NCBI GenBank assembly: GCA_017429285.1
Contig: JAFRPF010000016.1
Span: 1-64,000, forward strand
Direction of reading: 5' to 3'
Length of the DNA: 64,000 nucleotides
DNA from: Bacilli bacterium
GTDB lineage: Bacteria; Bacillota_I; Bacilli_A; RFN20; CAG-826
This document shows, piece after piece, positions 50,682 through 58,979 of the stretch. The notes under the pieces were generated by a model. That model saw nothing but the letters and a program-made list of their open reading frames with translations. It was not told the origin of the DNA and made no database searches. A program made the position numbers and the translations under genes. Position 1 is the stretch's first letter, and every line of letters starts with the position of its first letter.

Positions 50682-51586
50682 TGGAAAAATACAAAGTATT
50701 AGATGTTTATAAAAACATGCGACTAGATAAATATTTAGTCGCTATTTTTCCATCTAAATCTCGTAATTATATTTCTAAAATTATCGAAGAAGGTAATTGC
50801 TTAGTAAATAATAATCCCGCTAAAGCTAGTTTAAAGCTTAAAGTAGGTGATGAAGTAAGTGTGGAATTTCCGATAGAAAAACCACTAGATGTGACTTCAG
50901 AAGATATTCCTTTAAATATCATTTATGAAGATGAAGATATCTTAATTATTGATAAGCCTCAAGGGATGGTGGTACATCCATCTTTAGGTCATCATGAACA
51001 CACTTTAGTAAACGCCATTCTTCATCATTGTTCTGATTTAAGTGGCATTAATGGAGTGATTAGACCAGGCATTGTTCATCGTATCGATAAAGACACTTCT
51101 GGACTAATATGCGTGGCAAAAAATGATAAAGCTCATAACTACTTAGCAGAGCAACTTAAAGACCACAGCATGTCTCGTACTTATATAGCTTTAGTAAGAG
51201 GCGTTATTAAAGAAAATCACGGCACGATTAATATGCCGATTGGTCGAGATGAAAGAAATCGTCAAAAGATGGCGGTCACTCGTAAAAATGCTAAAGAAGC
51301 GATCACTAACTTTAATGTTATTAAAAGATATAGCGATAACACACTTATTGAATGTCATTTAGTAACTGGAAGAACGCATCAGATTAGAGTCCATTTATCT
51401 TATATCGGCTATCCCGTTGAAGGAGATCCATTATATGGAGGAAGACATTACGATAAACTCTATAGTGGTGGACAGCTTCTTACCGCGGTGAAATTAAAAT
51501 TAATTCATCCAAGGACAAAAAAAGAGATGGAATTTGAAACTAAACTTCCATCTTATTTCCAAGAAATATTAGATAATCTTATTTAG
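50681..51586 (+). CDS. rluD: RluA/RluD-family pseudouridine synthase
   Basis: 301 residues. N-terminal S4 RNA-binding domain (MRLDKYLVAIFPSKSRNYI), then the catalytic domain with HRIDKDTSGL (catalytic D136), TYIALVRG, and the terminal GRTHQIRVHL. It converts specific uridines in 23S rRNA to pseudouridine. The start overlaps the lspA stop as TAATG. Whether it is RluD or a paralogue cannot be settled by eye. Confidence 0.9.
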   Translation: MEKYKVLDVYKNMRLDKYLVAIFPSKSRNYISKIIEEGNCLVNNNPAKASLKLKVGDEVSVEFPIEKPLDVTSEDIPLNIIYEDEDILIIDKPQGMVVHPSLGHHEHTLVNAILHHCSDLSGINGVIRPGIVHRIDKDTSGLICVAKNDKAHNYLAEQLKDHSMSRTYIALVRGVIKENHGTINMPIGRDERNRQKMAVTRKNAKEAITNFNVIKRYSDNTLIECHLVTGRTHQIRVHLSYIGYPVEGDPLYGGRHYDKLYSGGQLLTAVKLKLIHPRTKKEMEFETKLPSYFQEILDNLI

Positions 51587-52490
51587 AAACGACTTCGTTA
51601 TAATTAGCGAAGTTTTTCTTGACGATTTTATTTAATTCTTCTTCGCCGTATTTAGCTAAGAATTCTTTAGCGAATACGGTAACTTTTTTACTAGCCCCAA
51701 AGGGAAATGTCATATGATATTTTTCTTCGAGTTTTTTCATCTCTAATAGATAGGAATATCGAGCGATAACACTCGCTAAAGCGACACACGGGAAATAGGA
51801 TTCGCCTTTTGTTTTAAAGATAATATCTTTAACTATTTCTTCATTCGTATCATTTAGATATTTATAGTAGGTATTAGGAGAGACAAATTGATCCACAAAT
51901 ATATTTAAAACATCTTCATATTGTTTATGCATATTATTTAAAGCTCTATTATGCATTTTGGCTTTCATAGAATTAAGGTTTTCACCCTTTAAATACATCT
52001 CGTTATATTTTTCATTAGGTAATGTTAATTTCGAGAATTTAAATTCTTTTACTAAAGTAGGACCAACCTCTAAGATCTTTTCATCTTTCATCTTTTTAGA
52101 ATCATGAATACCTAATTCAATTAATCTTTTGATGTCCTTTTTGCTAACAAAAGCAGCGACGACAATCATCGGGCCTAAGAAATCTCCCACACCAACCTCA
52201 TCACTTCCGATTTGATCATCAAAAAATATCCAGCCTTCTTTAACTTCTTCTTTCTTTTCATTAAGCTCCACATTTGGATCCCAAACACGGGCTTCTTCTA
52301 AAGCTTTTTCCCCGAAAAATGTCACTTTCTTTCTTTCTTTCTTGGTTAAAAAAGCGGTGATAATAACATCATTATGTTCCGCTTGGAAATCGATATATTC
52401 ACCCATATTATTAACAATAGACGATTGATAATAATCTCTCATCACTTCAATAAGCGTGGCATCAACAGTAATAGTGACATTTTCTTTCAT
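51579..52490 (-). CDS. rnhC: Ribonuclease HIII
   Basis: 303 residues. N-terminal TBP-like substrate-binding domain (1-85), then the RNase H2/3 fold with IGSDEVGVGDFLGP (D97, E98) and GIHDSKKM. The Asp-Glu-Asp-Asp active site degrades the RNA strand of RNA-DNA hybrids. It overlaps rluD by 8 nt tail to tail. No ribosome site: a TAAAAT box lies 6 nt before the ATG (see 52497). Confidence 0.94.
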   Translation of the reverse strand: MKENVTITVDATLIEVMRDYYQSSIVNNMGEYIDFQAEHNDVIITAFLTKKERKKVTFFGEKALEEARVWDPNVELNEKKEEVKEGWIFFDDQIGSDEVGVGDFLGPMIVVAAFVSKKDIKRLIELGIHDSKKMKDEKILEVGPTLVKEFKFSKLTLPNEKYNEMYLKGENLNSMKAKMHNRALNNMHKQYEDVLNIFVDQFVSPNTYYKYLNDTNEEIVKDIIFKTKGESYFPCVALASVIARYSYLLEMKKLEEKYHMTFPFGASKKVTVFAKEFLAKYGEEELNKIVKKNFANYNEVVSK

Positions 52491-52496
52491 AGGGTC

Positions 52497-52559
52497 ATTT
52501 TAACATATATTAAGCTTTCTAATCAAAGATTAGTAAAAATAATACCTATATGCTATTAT
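52497..52559. promoter_or_regulatory. Divergent leaderless-type promoters
   Basis: TAAAAT (52502-52497, minus) is 6 nt before the rnhC ATG, and TATTAT (52554-52559, plus) is 6 nt before ATG 52566 of mutS2. Neither gene has a Shine-Dalgarno sequence. The intergenic gap is 75 nt. Confidence 0.5.
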
Positions 52560-52565
52560 TATTTC

Positions 52566-54872
52566 ATGCAAGATATTTATCAAACCTTTGAATTCAATAA
52601 AATTCAAAATTCATTACTTGAATACGCGAAGACTGAATTAGGAAAAGAAAAAATCAATTCTTTAAGGATGTTTTCAACTATTAAAGAAGTCAAAGACTCT
52701 TTATTAGATTTAGAAGAGATTATTTCTATACTCACTCGTTTTGGGGTGATGCCGATAAATACTAGTGCGAATGCTTTATATTTAATTAATTTAGCGAAGA
52801 AAACCGCTTTATTAACTCCTCGAGATCTAAATCTCATCGCTGATGATGTTTTAACTAGTAAAGCGATATTAAATTTCTTTAGTAAAATCAATGTTAATTA
52901 TCCGCGTATCAAAGATAAGATATCGACTTTTTATGATTTAACTTCTTTAGAAAAAGAAATTCATCGAGTTATAACTTCTTCACTAACTATTTCTGATAAA
53001 GCCACTCCGAGATTAAAAGAGATTAGAGATAAGATGAGAAGATTAGAATCTTCTTTACAGCAAAAAGTAACTTCTTTAGCTTTTACTTATTCTAAATATT
53101 TAAACGATGATAATGCGACGATTAGAGATGGCCATTTTGTTTTACCTGTTAAAACATCTGAAAAGAGCAAAGTAATGGGCATCATATATGATGTTTCAGA
53201 TTCGGGAGCGACGACATTTATCGAACCGATGGAAATTGTCCAAATCAATAATGAGCTCACCTCTTTAAAAGTGGAAGAGAATGAAGAGATTAGAAAAATA
53301 TTAAAAGAATTAACCGCTTTAGTTTTAATTCAAGAAAAAGAGATTATTCATAATAATTACATCATTTCCGAATTAGATTTTTTAAACGCTAAAGCTAGTT
53401 ACGCTAGCGAGATTAATGGTGTCATTTCAACTATTAGTGATAAGCAAGAAATAGAACTTGTTGATGCCAGACATCCGCTTATTGATCCTCAGAAAGTAGT
53501 GGCTAATTCATATCATTTAGATGAAGATCAAAGAATCGTCATTATATCTGGTCCTAACGCTGGTGGTAAGACTGTTAGTTTAAAAACAGTAGGCCTATTA
53601 GTGTTAATGAATCAATGTGGGTTAGCGGTTCCTGCTTCAAAATCTCGATTAGGCTATTTTAAAAATATCTTTATTGATATCGGTGATAACCAATCATTAA
53701 GCGATAATCTATCTACTTTCTCCGCGCATATGAACCAATTAGGAGAAATCACTCAAAAGATTGGTGGAAAAGACTTACTTCTTATCGATGAATTAGGTAC
53801 AGGTACCGATCCAAAAGAAGGTGAACCATTAGCCTTATCAATAGTTAAATTTTTAGAAAATAAATATTGTTTAGCGTTAATTTCATCTCATTTCTCCGCG
53901 TTAAAAGAATATGCTTTTTTAAGTAAACACATCGATAATTCCTCCATGATTTTTGATGAGGATAAATTATCCCCAACCTATAAATTTAGACAAGGTACTC
54001 CTGGTATGAGTTATGCTTTAGATGTCGCTAATAGATACGGGATTTGCGAGGAAATCGTTAATGATGCCAGGGAATTTATCAAAAATAACAACAATAATAG
54101 CACTAACGAGTTGCTCTCTATTTTGCAAAAGAAATTAGATGCCGCTAGTAAGCTTGAAGATAATTTAACGAAAAAAGAACAACAACTTAATAATTTAGAA
54201 AAGAAACTAGAAAATGATGAAAAACTTCTTAAGGCAAGAAGAGATAATTTATTAAAGGAAGTGTCAGAAGAAAAAAATCAAATTATTGAAAACGCCAAAG
54301 AAGAAGTTGATGAGATTTTAGCTAATTTAAGAAAAGACGGAATTAAATTACATGAAGCCAGTTCATTAAAAAAACAACTTGATGATTTATTAGAACATGA
54401 AGAGATGATTTCTTATAATGAAGAAATAACGATAAATGACTATGTCGAAATACCTTCATTAGGCATTACCGGTAGGGTAAATAGAATAAACGGTAAAAAA
54501 GCTCGCGTGGTGAATAATAACGGCTTATCTTTTGATGTTGATATTGATAAACTTCATAAGGTTGAACCGCCTCAAAAAGCAAAGAAAAAAGAGAAAGTAG
54601 TTAGCTCTATTGATGCAAGTATCGCCAGTGATATTAGTTTAGAACTTAACATTATTGGATTACATGTTGAAGAAGCCAGTTATCAGCTCGTCAAATATAT
54701 TGATAATTGTCGAATTAAACATTTTAAACAAGTCAGAATTATTCATGGATTTGGTTCTGGCGCTTTAAGAAAGATGGTCCGCGAATATTTAGATAAGCAA
54801 AAAGATTTATCATATCGCCCTGGAGATGGTTCTGAAGGTGGCGGTGGCGCAACGGTGGTAATTTTCAAATGA
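52566..54872 (+). CDS. mutS2: MutS2 endonuclease/recombination suppressor
   Basis: 768 residues from ATG 52566. MutS core with Walker A GPNAGGKTVSLKT (from residue 329), signature NQSLSDNLSTFSAH, Walker B LLIDELGTGTDPKEG, a long coiled coil and a C-terminal Smr domain with LHVEEA and HGFGSGALR. In other bacteria MutS2 limits homologous recombination or splits collided ribosomes. The stop is TGA, overlapping the uvrC start as ATGA, which shows TGA is read as stop. Confidence 0.95.
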   Translation: MQDIYQTFEFNKIQNSLLEYAKTELGKEKINSLRMFSTIKEVKDSLLDLEEIISILTRFGVMPINTSANALYLINLAKKTALLTPRDLNLIADDVLTSKAILNFFSKINVNYPRIKDKISTFYDLTSLEKEIHRVITSSLTISDKATPRLKEIRDKMRRLESSLQQKVTSLAFTYSKYLNDDNATIRDGHFVLPVKTSEKSKVMGIIYDVSDSGATTFIEPMEIVQINNELTSLKVEENEEIRKILKELTALVLIQEKEIIHNNYIISELDFLNAKASYASEINGVISTISDKQEIELVDARHPLIDPQKVVANSYHLDEDQRIVIISGPNAGGKTVSLKTVGLLVLMNQCGLAVPASKSRLGYFKNIFIDIGDNQSLSDNLSTFSAHMNQLGEITQKIGGKDLLLIDELGTGTDPKEGEPLALSIVKFLENKYCLALISSHFSALKEYAFLSKHIDNSSMIFDEDKLSPTYKFRQGTPGMSYALDVANRYGICEEIVNDAREFIKNNNNNSTNELLSILQKKLDAASKLEDNLTKKEQQLNNLEKKLENDEKLLKARRDNLLKEVSEEKNQIIENAKEEVDEILANLRKDGIKLHEASSLKKQLDDLLEHEEMISYNEEITINDYVEIPSLGITGRVNRINGKKARVVNNNGLSFDVDIDKLHKVEPPQKAKKKEKVVSSIDASIASDISLELNIIGLHVEEASYQLVKYIDNCRIKHFKQVRIIHGFGSGALRKMVREYLDKQKDLSYRPGDGSEGGGGATVVIFK

Positions 54873-56620
54873 CCGAGAAGATTAAAACATTAATCGCTAA
54901 TTTAAAGCACTTACCAGGTGTTTATTTGATGCATGATAAAGATGATAATATCATCTATGTTGGTAAGGCCAAGGATTTATATAAAAGAGTGAGCCAATAT
55001 TTCTTAAGACCACAAGCGGGTAAGGTTTTTAAGATGGTCACTAATGTCGATTATTTTGAAACGATTATTACTGCTAATGAAAAAGAAGCTCTCGTTTTAG
55101 AGATGAATTTAATTCAAAAATACTATCCTCGTTATAACATTCTTTTAAAAGATGGTAGTCATTATCCTTATATTGCCTTAAAGAAAAAAGGCGATCCGAT
55201 ATTAATGATTAAAAGAAATAATAAGGATAAGAATTTTGATTATTTTGGACCTTATCCTAATTCCGGAGCGGCTTATCAAACTATATCCTTATTAAATAAA
55301 ATATTTCCTATAAGGAAATGTCAAACATTACCTTCCTCAACTTGTCTATATTATCATTTAGGCCAATGCTTAGGACCTTGTATCAATAAAATTGAAGACA
55401 AAGTTTTTGATGATATTAGGGAAGATATTAAATCCTTCATGAAAGGCAATAACCAAAAACAAAAATCTGAAATTAAAGAAAAGATGCTTTTAGCAAGCGA
55501 TAATTTAGAATTTGAACAGGCCGCGGAATATAAAAAAGTATTAGATGCGATTGAACATATCAATATTCAACAAAATGTGGAGAATAATGATAAGAAAGAT
55601 CGTGACATATTTGCTTTCTCTTCACGTAATGGTTATCTCTCTTTAGCGGTTCTTTCTTATAGAAAAGGATTATTACTTGGTAAACAAGTCTTTATCGTTG
55701 AAGAATTTGGTGATAACGAAGAGCAGGTCGCCGATTTAATATTACAGTTCTATCAAAAATACCCCACACCTAGTGAAGTGGTTATTAATAATAAAATCGT
55801 TTTAGATTTCTTATCTGATCTATTAGATAGTAACGTTATATTTGTAACTAAAGGCAAAGTTCATGAATTAATCATTAACGCTAAAGAAAATGCCGATAAT
55901 GCTTTAGATGAATATTTCTTATCAGCAAGATTAGACGCTAATAAATTAGAAATGTTAGAAACTCTTGGTAATTTACTCGATATACCGACTCCATTACATA
56001 TTGAATTATTTGATAATTCCCATATTCAAGGAGCTTTCCCTGTGGGAGCAATGGTGGCTTTTGTTAATGGCGAACCCGCAAAAAAATTATATCGTCGTTT
56101 CTTAATTAATCATGAAGAAGCAAGAGATGATTTAGCGAGTATGAAAGAAGTCATTTATCGTCATTATAAAAGACTAGTGGAAGAAGAGAAGAAACTACCT
56201 GATTTATTATTAGTCGATGGTGGACTAAATCAAATTAACGCCGCGGCGATCGCTTTATTAGAAGCGGGGGCTAATGTCCCATTATTTGGTTTATATAAAA
56301 ATGATAGACATCAAACTTCTGGTTTAATCGATGGAAGTGGCAAAACATATGAGATCGATGATAAATCATTATTTTTTATGCTGACACGTATGCAAGATGA
56401 AGTTCATCGCTTTGCGATAAGCTTCCATAAAGAGAAAAGAAATAAAGCGATGCGCGCGTCAATTTTAGATGATATTGAAGGATTAGGAGAAAAAAGAAAA
56501 GAAATGCTTTACCGCGCTTATAAAGATCTCGATTCTTTAAAAAATGCTTCTGTTGAAGAGTTTAGCCAAATCCTCCCAAAAGAAGTCGCTGAAGCTTTAT
56601 ATAATAAGCTCCACAATTAA
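54869..56620 (+). CDS. uvrC: Excinuclease ABC subunit C
   Basis: 583 residues. GIY-YIG nuclease (LPGVYLMHDKDDNIIYVGKAK), UVR helical hairpin (FEQAAEYKK), C-terminal RNase H-like nuclease with ELFDNSHIQG and LLLVDGGLNQ, and two helix-hairpin-helix motifs near the end (LDDIEGLGEKRK). It makes both incisions in nucleotide-excision repair with UvrA/UvrB. Overlaps mutS2 by 4 nt. Confidence 0.96.
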   Translation: MTEKIKTLIANLKHLPGVYLMHDKDDNIIYVGKAKDLYKRVSQYFLRPQAGKVFKMVTNVDYFETIITANEKEALVLEMNLIQKYYPRYNILLKDGSHYPYIALKKKGDPILMIKRNNKDKNFDYFGPYPNSGAAYQTISLLNKIFPIRKCQTLPSSTCLYYHLGQCLGPCINKIEDKVFDDIREDIKSFMKGNNQKQKSEIKEKMLLASDNLEFEQAAEYKKVLDAIEHINIQQNVENNDKKDRDIFAFSSRNGYLSLAVLSYRKGLLLGKQVFIVEEFGDNEEQVADLILQFYQKYPTPSEVVINNKIVLDFLSDLLDSNVIFVTKGKVHELIINAKENADNALDEYFLSARLDANKLEMLETLGNLLDIPTPLHIELFDNSHIQGAFPVGAMVAFVNGEPAKKLYRRFLINHEEARDDLASMKEVIYRHYKRLVEEEKKLPDLLLVDGGLNQINAAAIALLEAGANVPLFGLYKNDRHQTSGLIDGSGKTYEIDDKSLFFMLTRMQDEVHRFAISFHKEKRNKAMRASILDDIEGLGEKRKEMLYRAYKDLDSLKNASVEEFSQILPKEVAEALYNKLHN

Positions 56621-56666
56621 TCCTTGAAATAAATACTTAAATTCATTAAGATAATTATCGCTACAT

Positions 56667-56743
<77 letters not shown>

Positions 56744-56755
56744 TTATGAGAGATT

Positions 56756-56788
56756 GGAGATTAATAGTAATATTGGTCTCCTTTTTTC
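56756..56788 (+). terminator. Terminator after tRNA-Arg
   Basis: Eleven-base-pair stem GGAGATTAATA / TATTGGTCTCC (two G-T pairs), loop GTAA, then a T run. Confidence 0.85.
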
Positions 56789-56822
56789 TTATTTTTAAGC
56801 GTTTTTAGATACTTTTTCGACT

Positions 56823-56852
56823 AAAAAAAGCAGTTCGAACTGTCGGACTGCT
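56823..56852 (-). terminator. Terminator for the recombinase remnant
   Basis: On the minus strand AAGCAGT / ACTGCTT forms a stem followed by seven T. It lies about 70 nt beyond the stop of the recombinase fragment. The palindrome CAGTTCGAACTG (56831-56842) is inside it. Confidence 0.65.
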
Positions 56853-56923
56853 TATTCTGATAATTTTCATAAAAAAGGGTAGTAGTAGATTCGGAGAACG
56901 TTTCAAATCTTTTCAAGGGTAGT

Positions 56924-57382
56924 TCATTTGTTTATAAAAATTCCGAACTTAACTGTGTAGTGTTGGGCTCTGACTTTTATCTGATGAGAACCAACTAGTA
57001 TCTTTTTTAAATCTAAAAGATTTAGATTAGTTACATTTTCGTTTCCAATAATGAATGTTAGGTCTAATCTGTTTTTAACAATCATCCTTTTAAATAGAAT
57101 TCTGAATGATTCCTCGATGTTATCTTCGTTGATTTTATCTAATGAGTCGAAGATTTGTTTAATTACTATTTCAGCGTCATTTGAAGTCAAAAGTTCATTC
57201 TCTGTTTTCTGTTTTGCCACAAATAAATCATTTAACTCATTTTCTATCTCGTTTTTAAGGGCGTTAAACGAATCTCCTATCTTGTTTTCGATTGCTTTAT
57301 ATTTGGCTCTTAAATTGTCTATTTTGCCATTTAGAATACATACTTTTTCCTGTAAAGCTTCTTTATTACCAACGTAGGTGTT
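56924..57382 (-). pseudogene. C-terminal remnant of a large serine recombinase
   Basis: An open frame of about 150 codons. It reads, in order, a short segment with YVGNKEALQEKV, a long coiled coil (KNEIENELNDLFVAKQKTEN), a FKRMIVKNRLDLTFIIGN strand and a Tyr/Lys-rich end at FGIFINK. This order is typical of the C-terminal third of phage-type large serine recombinases. The catalytic resolvase domain is missing; the frame runs into the tape-measure fragment on the other strand. GTG 57220 would give 98 residues but falls inside the coiled coil and is unlikely to be a real start. Confidence 0.55.
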
Positions 57383-58298
57383 CCTTGATCTAAAGTTTAA
57401 AGTCAGACAACTCGAGTATAAAGAAAGGAAAGATAAGATTTATCTAGATTCTCAAGTTGAACAAAAGCGCGCATTAGACATCGCTAAAGAAGGTGTCAAA
57501 CTTGGTTCAGTTAGTGAAGCTGAATTTAAGAAGATGCAACGTTCTGTCCAATATACCGAGGCAGAAATAGCAAAGCTAAATAAAGAACTTAAGGAAACTG
57601 ATAGCAAAATATCGGCCTTAGGAAATATCAATGTCGATAAGTTATCTAGCATTGGTAGTGCTTTTACTAAATACATAACCGCTCCAGTTATTGGAGCTGT
57701 TTCTGCGTTAGGGGCTTTAGCGATTAAAACCACTGAAACAGTAAACTCCATGTCCGATACGGCAAAGATGCTAGGGGTAGGACTAGAGTCACTTCAAAAG
57801 TGGGAATATGCCGCTAAACAACTAGGTAGTGAAACTGAATACCTAGATAAAGCATTTCAAAAGGTAAATAACTTATTAGGTCAAATTGCTAATGGAGACG
57901 ACGTCTCAGAACAATTAGGAAAAATTGGCCTAACAATTGATGATTTAGCGGGTTTAGATGCTGAACAAGCATTCATGAAAATCCGTAGTGCTATTTCTTC
58001 TGTTGGCGATGCTGCAACCAGAACTGCTTTAGCAAATCAATTCTTCGGCGATAAATTAGGCACTCAACTTGCTCCTGTATTAAGCGCATATATGGCCTGG
58101 ATCTTAGAAGCTAATTGGAAAGCTGTAGAAGTTGAGATTGTTAAAGACGGTAGGGAATTCGTTATTATCAGAAGCAAAGGATCAACTGGTGGTTTTCGTA
58201 TTAGGAAGAATAGAGTATTTGCTACTAAAGAAGAAGCTGAAAAATCAAGGCGAGATGTCACCCTAAGTAGTGGTCATCACGGACCATTCGGACATTAA
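57378..58298 (+). pseudogene. Truncated phage tail tape-measure gene, chimeric
   Basis: An open frame of 306 codons beginning at a GTG near the junction with the recombinase. Residues about 10-230 match phage tape-measure proteins: coiled coil (SVQYTEAEIAKLNKELKE), hydrophobic VIGAVSALGALAIKTTE, then SMSDTAKMLGVGLESLQKWEY and FFGDKLGTQLAPVLSA. Full proteins are usually far longer, and no other tail gene is nearby. After LAPVLSA the sequence changes to an unrelated ~65-residue end (WKAVEVEIVKDGREF, RVFATKEEAEKSR), probably a different gene fragment (a start at 58092 is possible). It follows a deletion or rearrangement of a prophage. Confidence 0.7.
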
Positions 58299-58321
58299 TC
58301 TTATTTCATAGAAATAATTTG

Positions 58322-58348
58322 ACTCTCTTTTAATAGAGAGTTTTTATT
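58322..58348 (+). terminator. Rho-independent terminator
   Basis: Stem ACTCTCT / AGAGAGT with a 6-nt loop and a T-rich tail. Confidence 0.82.
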
Positions 58349-58379
58349 ATTTACGGAAAGGAACATCACTAATAAGTCT

Positions 58380-58631
58380 ATGAAAATGCCGCCAAGATAT
58401 TATTTAAAGGATTTAAGAGTAAAACTTCGCAAAACGCAAAGACAAATCGCTGCCAGAATGGGGATTGAAAATTTTGTTTATTGCAACATTGAAAACGGTA
58501 AAAGAGGAAGTCTTATGAACGCCAAAAAGCTATATGCCTTTGCTAAGGCCTTAGAGATTCCTCTTGATGAACTATGTAAGTGGGAAATTGAATACTTGAA
58601 TCTTATTGAAAAAGTCAAAGGCGAATCATAA
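58380..58631 (+). CDS. XRE-family helix-turn-helix regulator
   Basis: 83 residues. KDLRVKLRKTQRQIAARMGIENFVYCNIENGKRGSLMNAKKL is a Cro/C1-type helix-turn-helix covering residues about 9-60, followed by a short helical tail (YAFAKALEIPLDELCKW). It binds DNA; target unknown. The start is unsure: AAAGGAA is 18 nt upstream of ATG 58380, and ATG 58386 is close. It may regulate one of the neighbouring accessory genes. Confidence 0.8.
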   Translation: MKMPPRYYLKDLRVKLRKTQRQIAARMGIENFVYCNIENGKRGSLMNAKKLYAFAKALEIPLDELCKWEIEYLNLIEKVKGES

Positions 58632-58706
58632 ATGAATTATTATCTAGAAGAAAAACGAATCGAAAGCAACCTATGTTCCTTTCCGCCTATTCAATAAAAG
58701 CTGATA

Positions 58707-58735
58707 TTCACAGATAATATTTTATCTGATATAAT
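58707..58735 (+). promoter_or_regulatory. Strong promoter without a following gene
   Basis: TTCACA (58707-58712) and TATAAT (58730-58735) are 17 nt apart, and the -10 has upstream TG (TGATATAAT). The perfect inverted repeat CAGATAA-TATT-TTATCTG (58711-58728) fills the spacer and could be an operator. No open reading frame follows; the repeat element and terminator come next, so a small RNA is the likely product. Confidence 0.6.
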
Positions 58736-58741
58736 AAAAAA

Positions 58742-58878
58742 GCTGATAACTCAGCAGTTAGTGTAATGTCGTTACGATAGTACTATTAATGTCGTTACGA
58801 TTGGTCGTGTTTACTAGTAACGTCGTTACATTGAGACAGATTATTTACAATCCTTGAGATAAAATCAAGGATTTTTTT
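58742..58878 (+). ncRNA. Candidate small RNA: repeat element copy 1 with terminator
   Basis: Starting just after the promoter, about 137 nt. A 5' stem GCTGA-TAAC-TCAGC (58742-58755) is followed by three short repeats: AATGTCGTTACGAT at 58765 and 58788 and AACGTCGTTACATT at 58819, then GAGACA and, 11 nt later, a terminator stem AATCCTTGA / TCAAGGATT with seven T. The same layout without indels occurs at 61013-61144, and a decayed copy at 62361. GTAACG-T-CGTTAC in the third repeat is a perfect palindrome. I know no RNA family like it. It could instead be a DNA site set with a terminator. Confidence 0.5.
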
Positions 58879-58906
58879 GATATTTTGGACATGTGTGTAT
58901 AATATA

Positions 58907-58966
58907 ATGGCGTAATAATGGCGTAATAAATATTGATATTTGGCGTAATAAAGTATATAATATAAT
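58907..58966 (+). promoter_or_regulatory. Promoter and triple operator of the AlbA_2 gene
   Basis: Three direct repeats of TGGCGTAATAA: two in tandem with 11-bp period (58908-58929) and one at 58941. TTGATA (58933-58938) and TATAAT (58956-58961) are 17 nt apart with the third repeat in the spacer, so a protein bound there would block transcription. Another -35/-10 pair, TTGATA (58877-58882) and TATAAT (58898-58903), lies just upstream. The encoded protein carries both AlbA_2 and winged-helix DNA-binding domains, so autoregulation is likely. Confidence 0.65.
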
Positions 58967-58979
58967 TGAGGTAGAAAAT

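Noticed and set aside
54869-54872. Mycoplasma genetic code (TGA as Trp)
   Set aside because: mutS2 ends at TGA after its complete Smr domain, and Trp codons in all genes examined are TGG.
57051-57377. 108-residue plus-strand open frame
   Set aside because: Antisense shadow of the serine-recombinase remnant; Ser/Leu-rich composition and no ribosome site.
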